From: Nitrosococcus halophilus Nc 4
Lineage (GTDB): Bacteria > Pseudomonadota > Gammaproteobacteria > Nitrosococcales > Nitrosococcaceae
Direction: 5' to 3'
Length of the DNA stretch: 64,000 nucleotides
Assembly (NCBI RefSeq): GCF_000024725.1
Contig: NC_013960.1
Location: 828,261-892,260, forward strand
The notes under the pieces are model-generated. The model searched no databases, was not told the origin of the DNA, and worked only from the letters and a program-made list of their open reading frames with translations. Below, piece after piece: positions 63,192 to 64,000 of this stretch (position 1 is the first letter of the stretch; each line of letters begins with the position of its first letter). The position numbers and the translations under genes were made by a program.

Positions 63192-64000
63192 TGGTGGGCA
63201 AGGTTCTCAAGCGGCGCCCCATTGACAACCCTGCATTGCCGGCGACGATCCATCCGGTATTGCGCCGAGTGTATCGGGCGCGGGGGATTAAGGCTCCGGG
63301 TGAGCTTGACTATGCCTTAGAACAGCTGCCCTCTCCTTGGTTGTTAAGTAATATTAAAACCGCAGTGGCCTTGTTGGCGGAGGCCCTGGAGCAGGGCTGG
63401 CGGATACTGGTGGTTGCCGATTTTGATGCTGATGGTGCCACCAGTTGTGCCCTGGCGGTGCGGGCGCTCCGCCTGATGGGGGCAGGGGAAGTGGATTATC
63501 TAGTGCCGAACCGGTTTATCCATGGCTACGGGTTGACCCCCGCCATCGTGGCGGAAGCCATGGCTCGGGGGCGGCCCGATCTAATCATTACCGTGGACAA
63601 TGGGATCTCCAGCATTGATGGTGTGCAAACGGCGCAAGAGGCCAATATCCGCGTGCTGGTTACGGATCATCACTTGCCAGGGTCGGTGCTGCCGGCTGCG
63701 GATGCCATCGTCAATCCTAATCTACCCGATGATCCCTTCCCGAGTGGTTGCCTGGCAGGAGTGGGGGTCATCTTTTATGTCATGTTGGCTTTACGGGCTT
63801 ACTTAAGGGAACAAGGGTGGTTTGCCCGATCAGGTCAGGGGGAACCCACCCTCGCGCCTTTGTTGGATTTGGTGACCTTGGGGACGGTGGCTGATGTGGT
63901 ACCGTTGGATCAGGTTAACCGAACCCTTGTCGCCCAAGGACTGGCTCGGATTCGTCGGCACCGTTGTTGTGTTGGCATTCAGGCCCTTGCCGCTTGCGCG
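63191..64000 (+). CDS. recJ: single-strand-specific 5'-3' exonuclease RecJ, 3' end cut
   Basis: The first 270 codons of recJ, open to the window edge. RecJ degrades single strands in mismatch and recombination repair. DHH-family motifs are present: VVADFDADGATS (metal Asp), LVPNRFIHGYGL, TVDNGISS, TDHHLPG (DHH) and GTVADVVPLD. The start aligns with the E. coli protein N-terminus (VLKRRP). The missing part should hold the DHHA1 and OB domains. Confidence 0.94.
   Translation, partial: MVGKVLKRRPIDNPALPATIHPVLRRVYRARGIKAPGELDYALEQLPSPWLLSNIKTAVALLAEALEQGWRILVVADFDADGATSCALAVRALRLMGAGEVDYLVPNRFIHGYGLTPAIVAEAMARGRPDLIITVDNGISSIDGVQTAQEANIRVLVTDHHLPGSVLPAADAIVNPNLPDDPFPSGCLAGVGVIFYVMLALRAYLREQGWFARSGQGEPTLAPLLDLVTLGTVADVVPLDQVNRTLVAQGLARIRRHRCCVGIQALAACA

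Noticed and set aside
1-64000. tRNA, rRNA, CRISPR arrays, integrases or complete insertion sequences
   Set aside because: None seen on reading; without computation, small or divergent RNA genes could be missed.

Overview
The window reads as one chromosome segment of a gammaproteobacterium of the Chromatiales. The moderate GC content, a complete ccm cytochrome c maturation operon, coq7, Hda, CRP and E. coli-type SpeD fit a Nitrosococcus-like nitrifier. That assignment is inference from gene content; no rRNA, tRNA, CRISPR array or intact insertion sequence was seen.

Layout. (1) 1-5.6 kb: a tripartite RND efflux set (inner-membrane pump, cut by the window edge; outer-membrane factor; periplasmic adaptor). 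(2) 5.7-29.3 kb: the unusual part. A 66-residue peptide with a double-glycine leader is followed by a VWA-TM-FHA protein, a lipoprotein hydrolase, a Ser/Thr kinase, a Sel1/coiled-coil/caspase-like lipoprotein, a lone autotransporter-type barrel and a PP2C phosphatase. Facing them is a long minus-strand operon: TolC/NodT outer-membrane factor, double-FHA membrane protein, HlyD adaptor, parvulin-like protein, C39-peptidase ABC exporter with two cNMP-binding domains, and a sigma-54 activator. Upstream of it, on the same strand, lie an FHA-containing sigma-54 activator and two unknown genes. Three intergenic sites share TTGG-N9-TGCAT, a sigma-54 -24/-12 pattern, and lie ahead of the exporter operon, the phosphatase and the caspase-like gene. 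Together this looks like a type I (double-glycine) peptide export system controlled by Thr phosphorylation and sigma-54. (3) 29.5-34.7 kb: a peptide-type ABC importer without a binding protein in view, with a voltage-gated cation channel gene inside the operon. (4) 34.8-38.9 kb: exported isoaspartyl methyltransferase, GlcF, Coq7 and a LysM protein. (5) 39.0-46.2 kb: ccmABCDEFG-H-I on the minus strand. (6) 46.5-54.3 kb: a DUF2868/DUF3482 GTPase pair, speD, a VOC protein, the divergent osmC/crp pair, an SLC13 transporter and a CPXCG protein. (7) 54.4-64 kb: a DoxX remnant, two small transferases, a lipocalin-like secreted protein, YajC, dcd, purMN, DUF2066, a CDP-alcohol phosphatidyltransferase, hda, a COG4255-like protein and the 5' part of recJ.

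How the parts may work together. The leader peptide has the hydrophobic -4/-7/-12 pattern and GG typical of C39 substrates, and the exporter keeps its Cys, His and Asp residues, so the peptide is the best candidate cargo although it lies 11 kb away. The kinase, phosphatase and four FHA domains (two in one protein, one in the VWA protein, one in a sigma-54 activator) resemble the PpkA/PppA/Fha control module of type VI secretion, but no type VI structural gene is present. All functional links are inferred from sequence and position.
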